From an uncultured Spirochaetales bacterium (GTDB lineage Bacteria; Spirochaetota; Spirochaetia; Sphaerochaetales; Sphaerochaetaceae): DNA of 38,281 nucleotides. The DNA is taken from the NCBI GenBank assembly GCA_949285785.1, contig CASEAG010000022.1:1-38281 (forward strand), read 5' to 3'. This document shows positions 1 to 7,730 of the stretch, one piece after another. A model generated the notes under the pieces. That model saw only the letters and a program-made list of their open reading frames with translations, made no database searches and had not been told where the DNA came from. Both the position numbers and the translations under genes were made by a program. Within the stretch, counting starts at the first letter, position 1. Every line of letters starts with the position of its first letter.

Positions 1-265
1 ATCCAATTTCTCCGACAGGACGCAGCCTGTTCACTTTGATTACTTCATCGGCAAGTACCGTGACATTTTCACGGGCAGTGGATTTGAACCGGGACTCGGG
101 CTGGATATTCCGGCATGGACCTGTCTGTATCTGGAGAGATGTAAAGACGAATGAGCCCTCAAAAAGAGAATCTGTCGATGCGGCTTCTACAAATCCCAGG
201 CGCGGACTTCCAAGAGCCTCCATGTATTCCATCCGGCCCTTGGAAACCTTATTGACACCAAGCAT
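1..265 (-). CDS. Partial unrecognised protein, runs off window start
   Basis: This minus-strand frame is open from about 406 to the window edge, with its first ATG at 263-265. The visible product begins MLGVNKVSKGRMEYMEALG and contains the stretch ESRFKSTARENVTVLADEV, which reads like a real soluble protein rather than noise. I do not recognise the family. No Shine-Dalgarno sequence sits at the right distance before the ATG. Protein-like sequence (GTTP) continues upstream of the ATG in the same frame, so the true start may be a non-ATG codon, or the gene may be frameshifted or degraded. The C-terminus lies outside the window. Confidence is low because no family match or clear start supports it. 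Confidence 0.35.
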   Translation of the reverse strand, partial: MLGVNKVSKGRMEYMEALGSPRLGFVEAASTDSLFEGSFVFTSLQIQTGPCRNIQPESRFKSTARENVTVLADEVIKVNRLRPVGEIG

Positions 266-531
266 CGGCGTTGTGCCATATTCCTTCTTTTCACAGTTTC
301 GGAAACGTCTATGATGCTGGTGCCTGTGCCTGTGAATCTGCTGTGCACTTCCTATTAAACTCAAGAAGGTCAAGGAAACCAAGCAAGGTTGCCGATGAAG
401 AGGTTTTCAACTGCTCATGTGTGGCTCAGATGGGAACCGGGAGCCTCTTCGGCCTGTGTCAGGAAGCCACTTTCTTGAGGGATTTGCTGTGCCCGTTTGT
501 GTGCCCATCCACGTTTTTCGGCCACATGAGA
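266..531. other. Interval without a supportable gene
   Basis: This stretch lies between the partial minus-strand frame and the tRNA-Gly terminator. Only short frames with poor starts occur on either strand. A weak inverted repeat (GTGGCT at about 421 with AGCCAC at about 465) is present. It may hold an eroded 5' part of the neighbouring gene, but nothing firm can be called. Confidence 0.4.
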
Positions 532-580
532 ACAAAAAGAAAGACCTAAATAACTCCTTGTACCAGAATCATTCAGGTCT
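532..580 (-). terminator. Rho-independent terminator of tRNA-Gly
   Basis: Read on the minus strand, AGACCTGAAT (580-571) pairs with ATTTAGGTCT (551-542) over 10 bp with one G-T pair. A T-rich tract (TTCTTTTTG) follows at once. It lies just downstream of the tRNA-Gly 3' end and has no other gene to serve. Confidence 0.65.
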
Positions 581-584
581 CAAA

Positions 585-655
585 GCGAAAGACGGGATTC
601 GGACCCGCGACATCCACCTTGGCAAGGTGGAGCTCTACCACTGAGCTACTTTCGC
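585..655 (-). tRNA. tRNA-Gly (anticodon GCC)
   Basis: The minus strand folds as a 71-nt cloverleaf. The acceptor stem pairs GCGAAAG with CTTTCGC, the D-arm contains GCTCAGTGGTAGAGC, and the anticodon stem CCACC/GGTGG encloses loop TTGCCAA with anticodon GCC (plus-strand 621-623). The T-arm is GCGGG/CCCGT with a loop starting TCCGAAT. The 3' CCA is not encoded. The gene has its own promoter and terminator. Confidence 0.95.
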
Positions 656-665
656 ATGTGTGCTC

Positions 666-695
666 TTTATGCCATGGAAACGGCTGTCTTGTAAA
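666..695 (-). promoter_or_regulatory. Putative sigma70-type promoter for tRNA-Gly
   Basis: Minus-strand -35 TTTACA (695-690), an 18-bp spacer, and -10 CATAAA (671-666) preceded by TGG, forming an extended -10. Predicted initiation near 659 is about 4 nt before the mature tRNA 5' end. Confidence 0.4.
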
Positions 696-815
696 GTCCC
701 CGCTTGCATCGAATTCATTCATGTGCCATCATCCTAGGCAGATTCCGACAAGAGGTGGCTGATGATACTCTGAGATCCCGCATACAGAAAACATTCCAAC
801 TGCAGAGGTCTCATC

Positions 816-2336
816 ATGTCCACAACCATCATACTCGACGACGTATCGTTCACATATCCCACACAGCAGAACCCGCTGTTCGAACATCTGGATCTATCAT
901 TCCATGAGGGATGGACTGCACTCTCCGGTGCCAATGGAAGCGGGAAGACGACGCTTGCAATGCTGCTTTCCGGCAAGCTGTTTCCCGATGCAGGTTGCAT
1001 CCGTGTCTCTGGCGAGGTGTACTATTGTCCCCAGCTGTTCACAGCCACCGATGTGGACGACTACCAGTATCTATACGACTACGGCGCCTACAGCATGGAA
1101 CTGCGCCGGCTGCTCGATCTTGACGACGACATGTTCTCCCGTCCCGAGACTCTCAGTGGAGGGGAACGCAAAAGGCTTCAGATATTCATCGCATTCTCGA
1201 GGATGCCTTCGTTGCTCATCCTCGACGAGCCTACCAACCATTTGGACGAATACAACAGAGGGCTTCTGCTGGATGCCCTGCGCCGTTTCGATGGAGTCGG
1301 TATCGTCATTTCCCACGACAGGGCATTCTGCGATGCTCTTGTCACCCGTACGCTGATCTTCTCGAGGCCGGACGCCACGATGCCTGTCAAAGTCGAAGAC
1401 ATGCCACTGCCGGTCACAAAGGCATTTGAAGAGCGTGAAGGAAGACGCAATGCACTCCTTTCGCAGAGGGCGGCCCTTGCCGGCAGGATATCCTCTCTGG
1501 ACCAGGCACGTCATCTTCTCGACCAGAAGGTCAGGCAAGGGGTGCAGAAGCTCTCGAAGAGGAACCTGTCGCCCAAGGACCATGATGCGGCCGGCCGGAT
1601 CGACCTGGCCCGTGTCTCAGGCAAGGACCGCAAGGACGCCGACCGGAAGAGGGCGCTGGAAAGCCAGATCGGCAGGATCCGTTCCGACATTGCCCGGATG
1701 GAGGAGGTCAGGCTACGCAAGAGCGGACTGTCGTCACGGGCGTTCCGCACTCTTCATTCCACGCTTCTCGTCCCTGCCGGTTCGATAGAAGTTCCCGGCT
1801 ACAGACTGGATTTCCCCACTATCGAGATTCCACCGATGAGCAGGACCGCCATCTGCGGGGTCAATGGAGCAGGGAAGAGCCTGCTGGTCGACCATCTGAT
1901 ATCCCTGGCAATGGCGAAGTGGGGTGATGACCTTGTTGCGTATATTCCGCAGGAATACGGGGAGGCTGATCTCGAGAGGGTGAGGAATGCATTTCTCGCC
2001 ATGGACGATATCCAGCGTGGCAGAATCGCCTCCGACCTGTACCGCATGGAAGGCGATCCGTCCTCGTTCCTGGAAGAAGGGCTCCTGCTGTCTCCCGGTG
2101 AGCTGCGCAAGCTGGACATTCTGCTCGCACTGGACAGGACTCCGGCCCTGCTGGTGATGGACGAGCCGACCAACCATCTCGACTTGACCAGTATCATGGC
2201 TCTGGAGTCCATGCTCTCCACATCGTCTCTGACGCTGGTGCTGGTGAGCCATGACGCGGCATTCAGGCAGGCTTTATGCACCAGGACCCTGTCAGTCATG
2301 CGCGAAGGCGAATGCGGACACGTCGTGCTACAATAG
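816..2336 (+). CDS. ABC-F family ATPase (duplicated ATP-binding cassettes)
   Basis: A 506-residue soluble protein with two ABC cassettes and no membrane segments, the ABC-F layout (ribosome-associated EttA/Uup/resistance-type proteins). Cassette 1 has Walker A GANGSGKT (38-45), signature LSGGE (113-117) and Walker B LILDEPTNHLD (134-144). Cassette 2 has Walker A GVNGAGKS (348-355), a degenerate signature LSPGE and a second DEPTNHLD. A Lys/Arg-rich linker of roughly residues 200-300 joins them, as in the P-site tRNA interaction motif region of the family. AGAGG precedes the ATG. The family acts on ribosomes by ATP-gated binding; which member this is (translation factor or antibiotic protection) cannot be told from sequence alone. 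Confidence 0.9.
   Translation: MSTTIILDDVSFTYPTQQNPLFEHLDLSFHEGWTALSGANGSGKTTLAMLLSGKLFPDAGCIRVSGEVYYCPQLFTATDVDDYQYLYDYGAYSMELRRLLDLDDDMFSRPETLSGGERKRLQIFIAFSRMPSLLILDEPTNHLDEYNRGLLLDALRRFDGVGIVISHDRAFCDALVTRTLIFSRPDATMPVKVEDMPLPVTKAFEEREGRRNALLSQRAALAGRISSLDQARHLLDQKVRQGVQKLSKRNLSPKDHDAAGRIDLARVSGKDRKDADRKRALESQIGRIRSDIARMEEVRLRKSGLSSRAFRTLHSTLLVPAGSIEVPGYRLDFPTIEIPPMSRTAICGVNGAGKSLLVDHLISLAMAKWGDDLVAYIPQEYGEADLERVRNAFLAMDDIQRGRIASDLYRMEGDPSSFLEEGLLLSPGELRKLDILLALDRTPALLVMDEPTNHLDLTSIMALESMLSTSSLTLVLVSHDAAFRQALCTRTLSVMREGECGHVVLQ
2326..2334 (+). promoter_or_regulatory. Extended -10 (TGC-TACAAT) directly before the YhhN gene
   Basis: TGCTACAAT lies across the 3' end of the ABC-F gene, and 6 nt separate it from the ATG at 2341. 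Initiation 7 nt after the box would fall on the ATG itself, predicting a leaderless transcript. No good -35 and no Shine-Dalgarno sequence are visible. Confidence 0.4.
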
Positions 2337-2340
2337 TTCC

Positions 2341-3015
2341 ATGGCGGCTTTCGTTCTGGTCATCTGCATCTTCATCGCGGACACCATCCTTCATCTGCAT
2401 TTCCAGCGGACAAGGCCTGATGACGGCATCGACCATCTGCCGTGTGCCGTCACCAAGGTATTCCTGATCCCGACTCTTTACCTGGCACTCTTCCTTGCTT
2501 CGGGCGCATTCGCTCGTCCGCTTCAGAACCCTGATGTGGTCCTCTTGATCGCCATCTGCTACTGGCTGGGCGACGTCCTGCTGATATTCAAGGGACACTT
2601 CGTCTTCTACATTGGAGTCGTGGCCTTCATGCTCGGCCATGTGGGCTATATCCTCTACTTCAGGGCCTTCGGCTTCTGCCTTCCGGCGCTTGTTGTCGCC
2701 ATCGTCGTATCCGCAGTCTTCTATGCCCATTACTGCCTTGTGATCGTGAAGAGGAGGCCCGCGCTGATGGCGGGCTTCCTGCTGTATGGATTCATGATCA
2801 TGGCCTTCGCCGTGGGCATGGCGAGCTTCTTCTCATATGGGCACGTGCGCTCGTCCATGCTGGCGCTCTGCGGCGTGGCGGCCTTCGCGTATTCCGACTC
2901 CCGGATCGCCTACAACATGGCAGGATACAGGAAGACCTCCGATTTGGTGATCATGAGCACATACGTTCTGGCCAACGTCCTGCTGGCATCGGCCATATGG
3001 TGCATCAACGCCTGA
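2341..3015 (+). CDS. YhhN/TMEM86-family integral membrane protein
   Basis: A 224-residue protein almost entirely hydrophobic, with about seven to eight membrane helices. The late motif AYSDSRIAYN, followed by a helix with STYVLANVLL, matches the YhhN family, which includes eukaryotic lysoplasmalogenases. A plasmalogen or ether-lipid substrate is therefore possible but not shown. I chose the ATG at 2341 because it precedes a membrane helix; a longer frame back to 2251 would overlap the ABC-F gene by 86 nt and add non-hydrophobic residues. Only 4 nt separate it from the ABC-F stop, so it may be co-transcribed as well as having its own promoter. Its stop is 1 nt from the stop of the convergent NYN-LOTUS gene. 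Confidence 0.8.
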   Translation: MAAFVLVICIFIADTILHLHFQRTRPDDGIDHLPCAVTKVFLIPTLYLALFLASGAFARPLQNPDVVLLIAICYWLGDVLLIFKGHFVFYIGVVAFMLGHVGYILYFRAFGFCLPALVVAIVVSAVFYAHYCLVIVKRRPALMAGFLLYGFMIMAFAVGMASFFSYGHVRSSMLALCGVAAFAYSDSRIAYNMAGYRKTSDLVIMSTYVLANVLLASAIWCINA

Positions 3016-3016
3016 G

Positions 3017-3853
3017 TCAGGCGCGTCCGAGACAGCGGTATGAGTAGCCGGAGGTCTTGCGGTCGCCGTCCCTCTTGATCTCGTACAGCTGCGGGAAGTC
3101 CTTGATCAGGTCGCTGAGCTTGTTGTAGCCGTAGGCAAGGGGACTGAACTCCGGCTTGACGCGCTTGATGTACACTCCTGCGCTGCTTATGTTCACGTAC
3201 CCGTCGTCATCCTCGACGAACTTCTCGTATGCGATCCTGAGCAGGGCGTGTATCTCGCCGATGTCGCTGTCTTTGCCGTCCTTGGACGACGAGGCAGTGG
3301 CCGCGGCCTTGGACTTCGTCTTGCGTGCCGGCTTCTCCTCGCCGCCGTCCTTGGATGCCTTCTTGCCATCCTGCGTCTTCGCACTCTGGCTCTGGACCTG
3401 CTCCTTGCTCTTGGTGCTCGTCAGGTACTCGAGGTATATGAAGTCGTCGCAGGCGTTGCAGAAGGCCTCCGGGGTCTTCTTCTCGCCGACGCCTATGACG
3501 TACATCCCGCTCTCCTTGAGACGGACGGCAAGAGGGGTGAAGTCGCTGTCGCTGCTGACAAGCACCGCCGCATCGTACATGCCCGTATGGAGCATGTCCA
3601 TGGCGTCTATGACCATGGCGATGTCGGTGGTGTTCTTGCCTGCCACGTAGTCGAACTGCTGCTCGGCCTTGATCGCCAGGCTCTTTATCTTGTCCTCCCA
3701 CTTGTGGAGATTGGGCTTGGTGAAGTTGCCGTAGGCCTTCTTGACGATTATCCTGCCGTAGGTCGAGATCTCGTGCAGGACCTCCTCGAGTCTGCTCAGC
3801 TGTGTGTTGTCGGCGTCGATCAGGACGACCATCTTCTGGAAGTCTTCCATCAT
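3017..3853 (-). CDS. NYN-domain (PIN-like) protein with C-terminal OST-HTH/LOTUS domain
   Basis: A 278-residue protein. Residues 8-145 form a NYN/PIN-like nuclease fold with the expected acidic residues: D13 in VVLIDADNTQ, D77 in NTTDIAMVIDAMD and the SDSDF motif at 101-105. Residues 145-196 are a Lys/Ser/Ala-rich linker. Residues 197-275 resemble an OST-HTH/LOTUS domain (RNA- or G4-binding winged helix in other proteins), including GYNKLSDLIKDF. The family (COG1432-like) is thought to act in RNA metabolism; the substrate is unknown. The start ATG (3853-3851) overlaps the epimerase stop by 1 nt, so it is translationally coupled as the last gene of a five-gene operon. A second ATG follows immediately. 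Confidence 0.85.
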   Translation of the reverse strand: MMEDFQKMVVLIDADNTQLSRLEEVLHEISTYGRIIVKKAYGNFTKPNLHKWEDKIKSLAIKAEQQFDYVAGKNTTDIAMVIDAMDMLHTGMYDAAVLVSSDSDFTPLAVRLKESGMYVIGVGEKKTPEAFCNACDDFIYLEYLTSTKSKEQVQSQSAKTQDGKKASKDGGEEKPARKTKSKAAATASSSKDGKDSDIGEIHALLRIAYEKFVEDDDGYVNISSAGVYIKRVKPEFSPLAYGYNKLSDLIKDFPQLYEIKRDGDRKTSGYSYRCLGRA

Positions 3854-4713
3854 CAGAACACCGTGAACGTGTTTTCCCACACTTCGCTGTGGTCCTTCTC
3901 CAGCAGACGCGTCTCCTTCATCTTCTCGATCTCGAGAGGCCTGTCGGCAAAGCCGAACGACACCATGGGCTCCAGACAGAGGAACTGGCCATGCTTCTTC
4001 AGCTGTGTCCAGGCGACGAAAGTGGTCATGTCGCCAAGACCTGCCGTGACGCCATGCTCCCCCTGTGATGAGGTGAGCGTGACCTCCCTGGACTTCACGT
4101 CCATGAAGACCATCGGTCCCTTGTCGGTCTCGGCCCTGGTCAGGTCGATCGAGTCCCCGACGAGGAAGTCCCTGTCGACCCTGTAGGAATCCTCCCACTG
4201 GTACATCCTGTCCAGGTGCTCGTTCTGCTCGAACGACAGTGTGTATGTCTCGAGGTCGCAGCCCTTGCCGTTGATGTCCAGGCTGAATGCCGGATGCCAG
4301 GCGAAGGTGTAGTACAGATCCTCCTTCGCGGTGACCTCGGCACGTGCCGTGTATCCGTTCTCGTGAAGAGTGTAAGTCACGGTGAGCACGAAGCCGTATG
4401 GGTAGTACTTCTCGCGGAACTCCGGAGTGTCCTCCAGCGTGAACTGGGCGATGTCGTCCGTCAGCTTCTCGGCCTTGAACTCGTTGTCGCGGGCGAAGCC
4501 GTTGTTGGGCATGTCGTATGTCCTGCCCTTTGCGATTATCCTGTTGTCCTTCGTAGGGCCAGAGAGCGGGAAGAGCAGGGGGGCGCGGCGGAACCAGTAT
4601 TCACTGTCCCCCTGCCAGATGTACTCGATGCCGTCCCTGACGAGGGACTGCGGCTCGGCTCCGAGCGAGCTGATCGTCATTGTCGTGTTTCCTTTCTTCA
4701 GTTCGATGATCAT
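3853..4713 (-). CDS. Aldose 1-epimerase (LacX/YeaD-like) family protein
   Basis: A 286-residue galactose-mutarotase-superfamily beta-sandwich protein. TFAWHPAFS (H140) and LCLEPM (E248) match the catalytic His and Glu of aldose 1-epimerases. The motif usually written HGFARD reads NGFARD here (residues 71-76), so the first conserved His is replaced by Asn. The sequence was checked in the DNA (codons aac aac ggc). It may thus be a weak or altered epimerase or a sugar-binding relative. AAAGGA precedes the ATG. It lies 9 nt after the methyltransferase and overlaps the NYN-LOTUS gene by 1 nt. Confidence 0.85.
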   Translation of the reverse strand: MIIELKKGNTTMTISSLGAEPQSLVRDGIEYIWQGDSEYWFRRAPLLFPLSGPTKDNRIIAKGRTYDMPNNGFARDNEFKAEKLTDDIAQFTLEDTPEFREKYYPYGFVLTVTYTLHENGYTARAEVTAKEDLYYTFAWHPAFSLDINGKGCDLETYTLSFEQNEHLDRMYQWEDSYRVDRDFLVGDSIDLTRAETDKGPMVFMDVKSREVTLTSSQGEHGVTAGLGDMTTFVAWTQLKKHGQFLCLEPMVSFGFADRPLEIEKMKETRLLEKDHSEVWENTFTVF

Positions 4714-4722
4714 TTTTTCCTT

Positions 4723-5466
4723 TCAGACTCCTTTTCTTGCCTTGAATATTATGAATGACGGTTTCACCAGGTCTCTTCTGAGGCCTTCCAGACGGCGTAT
4801 GGCACGCCTGTCCGGGCTGGGTTCGACACAGCGGACGATGGTGAATCCCGCGTCGCACATCGCGTTGACGAGTGTGGAGACGGTCCTGTGCTGATGCACC
4901 ACGTCGTCGACGAACCATCTGACATGCCTTTCCCCCTCGCTTGGGTAGTCGGCGACCTTGAAGAAGACGTTGCCCTCGTCGTCCTTCACATAGCGGTTGT
5001 CGGTGTTCCTCGAGGCCGTGGCGATGGGGTGCTCCTGGCTGAAGAGCAGGATGCCGCCATCCACAAGGAGGTCGTGGCAGTCCCTCATCAGCCTGGGAAA
5101 GTCGAGCGCGTAGTGGAAGGCCAGCGAGCTGTATATCAGGTCGAAGCCTCCCTCCAGCGTCGAAAGGTCCTCCATGGCCAGCCTCCGGTACTCGATCTCC
5201 GGCGCCGGGTTCTCCTTCATCGCGATGTTGAGCATCTTCGATGATATGTCGATCCCCAGCACCTCCGAGGCGCCACGCTGGACGAAGTCCATGCAGTTGC
5301 GTCCGAAGCCGCAGCCGATGTCCAGGACACGTCTGCCTTCCAGTGGCGGAAGCAGAGCGCCCATGGAGGGCTGCTCCAGCAGGTCGTTGAAGTTCTCTTC
5401 GCTTCTGAGCTCCATGTACGAGTAGAAGAACACGGGATCGTCGAATATGTTCTGCGCTTCCTGCAT
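4723..5466 (-). CDS. Class I SAM-dependent methyltransferase
   Basis: A 247-residue protein with a Rossmann methyltransferase core. Motif I is VLDIGCGFGRN (47-57), followed by the acidic strand end VLGIDISSKML, then DLIYSSLAFHYALD and GGILLFSQEHP, typical of small-molecule methyltransferases of the Methyltransf_11 type. The substrate cannot be inferred. The ATG (5466-5464) overlaps the rarA stop by 1 nt; extending the frame upstream would run deep into rarA and adds an Arg/Gln-rich stretch of shadow coding, so the short start is preferred. Confidence 0.85.
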   Translation of the reverse strand: MQEAQNIFDDPVFFYSYMELRSEENFNDLLEQPSMGALLPPLEGRRVLDIGCGFGRNCMDFVQRGASEVLGIDISSKMLNIAMKENPAPEIEYRRLAMEDLSTLEGGFDLIYSSLAFHYALDFPRLMRDCHDLLVDGGILLFSQEHPIATASRNTDNRYVKDDEGNVFFKVADYPSEGERHVRWFVDDVVHQHRTVSTLVNAMCDAGFTIVRCVEPSPDRRAIRRLEGLRRDLVKPSFIIFKARKGV

Positions 5467-7730
5467 CACTTGCCCCTCGTCATGTCCAGGACGTCCTTCC
5501 AGGCGCCCTTGTCGGCCGTGGATGCCCTGGGCCGCGGCCTGTCGGAGTTCGTCGCGCTGACGAACACCAGGGAGTGTCTCCATGGCACCTTACGTCCCTC
5601 GAGTTCGTGGAGCACCTTGTCAAGCAGCGTGTCGCTGTGCCTGTCCATCGCGTCCAGCACGCCCATGTAGCTCTTCGTGATCCACATCGTCAGCGTGTTC
5701 CGGTCCAGCGTCCGCTCCTCGCGGCTCTCCAGCGTCTCGACGGCGACGTGTCTGAAGCGGGTGGAGAAGAACGTGTTCACGTCGTCCAGCCCCCAGTTCG
5801 TCATCGCGTTGGAGCGGCTGTGGTACAGCGTCTGCTCGGCGAGCGAGAGCAGATGCCTCGTCTGGGCATCCGAGACGAATTCGCTGAGCACGGAACCCAT
5901 CGACGGCACGGACTCGCACAGCCTCAGCGTGCCATCGAGCGTCATCGCCCGGGATATGGCGGTGAGCAGAGCCTCCTCTTCCAGAAGCCGGGTGAACACG
6001 TTGCGGGCGAAGACGAACTCGAACTTCAGATCCTCGTCCAGGCCCCTGATCACGTCGACCGCCTCCCCGCAGTGGACCTCCGGCTGTCGCAGCAGGTCGA
6101 GGGATGCCTTGTAGTGGTCTATGTACTGTTTGTCCTCCTGACTGCGCACCTGGGCGACGCAAAGCCCCTCCGGGTTGTGCTTCATCGCCTGCCATAGCAG
6201 CAGACCATGGGAGGCGTTGAGCACGAGGATGTTGTCGCTTCGCCTGATCACGAGGTCCTGGAAGAGCCTGTCCCTTATCTTCAACAGCAGCTGGGAGCCG
6301 TTCGAGCTGGCCCTCCTGAGCCACTTCTCGTCCTTCCTGTCGATGGGGGAGAAGGTGAGGTTCTCGATGAACGGACTTTGCGATATGTTCTCGAGCTGGG
6401 CCTCCCGCTTTCGCTCCACCTCTTCCCTGATGGTCGCCTCGTAGCCCTGGCCGGAAGGGTGGTAGTACATCTTGCCCTGCAGTCCGTCGGGAAGATACTG
6501 CTGGGCGATGAAGTGCTCCCTGTAGGAGTGGGGGTACAGATAGCCCTTGCCGTGCCCGAGGTCGTTTCCATCCCTGGATGGGTCCTTGAGGTGGTTGGGA
6601 ACCTCCTCGTCCTGCTGCTTCTCCACATCGGAAAGGGCGTCGAAGAAGCCGAGCGACGAATTGCTCTTGGGGCAGGTGGACAGATAGAGCGCCGCCTGTG
6701 TCAGCAGGAAACGTCCCTCCGGCAGTCCTATGCGGTCGTAGGCCCTGGCGCAGGATTCGACCACGGTGATTGCTCCCGGATCCGCCATGCCCACGTCCTC
6801 GCAGGCGAGGATGAGCATGCGCCGGAAGATGAAGCGGGGGTCCTCTCCCGCCGCGACCATGCGGGCCAGCCAGTATAGCGAAGCATCGGGGTCGCTGCCT
6901 CTGAGCGACTTTATGAAGGCGCTGATGACGTCGAAGTGGTAGTCTCCCTCCTTGTCGTACAGCACGGCACGTCTCTGGATCGACTCCTCCGCCACGCTCA
7001 TCGTGATCTCGATCCTCTCTCCGTCCTTCGGGGGGAAGGTCTCCGGAGTCGTCTCCACGGCGAGTTGCAGCGCGTTGAGAAGGCTCCTGGCGTCGCCGGC
7101 GGCGACGGATACCAGGTGCTCCAGCGCCCCGGGGGCGAACTGGACGTCGTAGCGTCCGTAGCCGCGCTCCCTGTCGCGCAGGGCCTGTATGGCGACCCGG
7201 GTCATCTCCTCTTCGGTCAGCCTGGTCAGCTGGAAGATGCGCGAACGCGAGACCAGGGCGGCGTTGACCTCGAAGTAGGGGTTCTCCGTCGTGGCGCCGA
7301 TGAGGATTATCGTGCCGTTCTCGACCCAGGGCAGGAGGGCGTCCTGCTGGCTCTTGTTCCAGCGGTGGACCTCGTCGACGAAGAGTATGGTCTTCTGTCC
7401 GTACATCTTCAGCCTGTCGCGGGCGTTGTCTATCTCGAAGCGCAGCTCCTTGACGCCGGACAGCACGGCGTTGAGTGTGCTGAAATGGCTCCTCGTGGTG
7501 TTGGCGATCACCCGGGCAAGCGTCGTCTTGCCGGTTCCCGGAGGTCCGTAGAAGATGACGCTGGTCAGGAGGTCCGCCTGTATGGCGCGCCTGAGCAGGC
7601 GTCCCTTGCCGATGATGTGCTCCTGGCCGATGTACTCGTCTATGGTCCGCGGCCTCATCCTTGCGGCAAGCGGCTCGACGGACTTGTCGACGGCTGCCGA
7701 GAACAGGTCCTGCGATTCGTCGTATCTCAT
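5466..7730 (-). CDS. rarA: RarA/MgsA AAA+ ATPase fused to a C-terminal extension domain
   Basis: A 754-residue protein. Residues 1 to about 430 are a standard RarA/MgsA (WRNIP1 relative) clamp-loader-like ATPase acting at stalled replication forks: Walker A GPPGTGKT (62-69), Walker B/DExH-like DEVHR (119-123), sensor region GATTENPYF, and the C-terminal DVISAFIKSLRGSDPDASLYW and HPSGQGYE motifs. Residues of about 440-754 are an extra region found in some RarA fusion proteins (recombination factor RarA/unknown-domain fusion). It contains ILVLNASHGLLLWQ and TLDGTLRLCESVP, which look like a degenerate Rossmann/methyltransferase fold. It overlaps the lipoprotein gene by 4 nt upstream and the methyltransferase by 1 nt downstream. 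Confidence 0.92.
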   Translation of the reverse strand: MRYDESQDLFSAAVDKSVEPLAARMRPRTIDEYIGQEHIIGKGRLLRRAIQADLLTSVIFYGPPGTGKTTLARVIANTTRSHFSTLNAVLSGVKELRFEIDNARDRLKMYGQKTILFVDEVHRWNKSQQDALLPWVENGTIILIGATTENPYFEVNAALVSRSRIFQLTRLTEEEMTRVAIQALRDRERGYGRYDVQFAPGALEHLVSVAAGDARSLLNALQLAVETTPETFPPKDGERIEITMSVAEESIQRRAVLYDKEGDYHFDVISAFIKSLRGSDPDASLYWLARMVAAGEDPRFIFRRMLILACEDVGMADPGAITVVESCARAYDRIGLPEGRFLLTQAALYLSTCPKSNSSLGFFDALSDVEKQQDEEVPNHLKDPSRDGNDLGHGKGYLYPHSYREHFIAQQYLPDGLQGKMYYHPSGQGYEATIREEVERKREAQLENISQSPFIENLTFSPIDRKDEKWLRRASSNGSQLLLKIRDRLFQDLVIRRSDNILVLNASHGLLLWQAMKHNPEGLCVAQVRSQEDKQYIDHYKASLDLLRQPEVHCGEAVDVIRGLDEDLKFEFVFARNVFTRLLEEEALLTAISRAMTLDGTLRLCESVPSMGSVLSEFVSDAQTRHLLSLAEQTLYHSRSNAMTNWGLDDVNTFFSTRFRHVAVETLESREERTLDRNTLTMWITKSYMGVLDAMDRHSDTLLDKVLHELEGRKVPWRHSLVFVSATNSDRPRPRASTADKGAWKDVLDMTRGK

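Noticed and set aside
80-90. GGTTCAAATCC (minus strand) resembling a tRNA T-loop; also at 16476-16486
   Set aside because: Neither site has a 5-bp T-stem or a matching acceptor stem; only the copy in tRNA-Pro (21998-22008) folds.
417-644. Plus-strand frame crossing the tRNA-Gly terminator and gene
   Set aside because: It reads through a tRNA antisense and terminator and has no ribosome binding site.
3854-4198. 115-codon upstream extension of the NYN-LOTUS frame
   Set aside because: It lies wholly inside the epimerase gene, and its translation is Arg/Gly/Asp-rich shadow sequence; the NYN domain starts at 3853.
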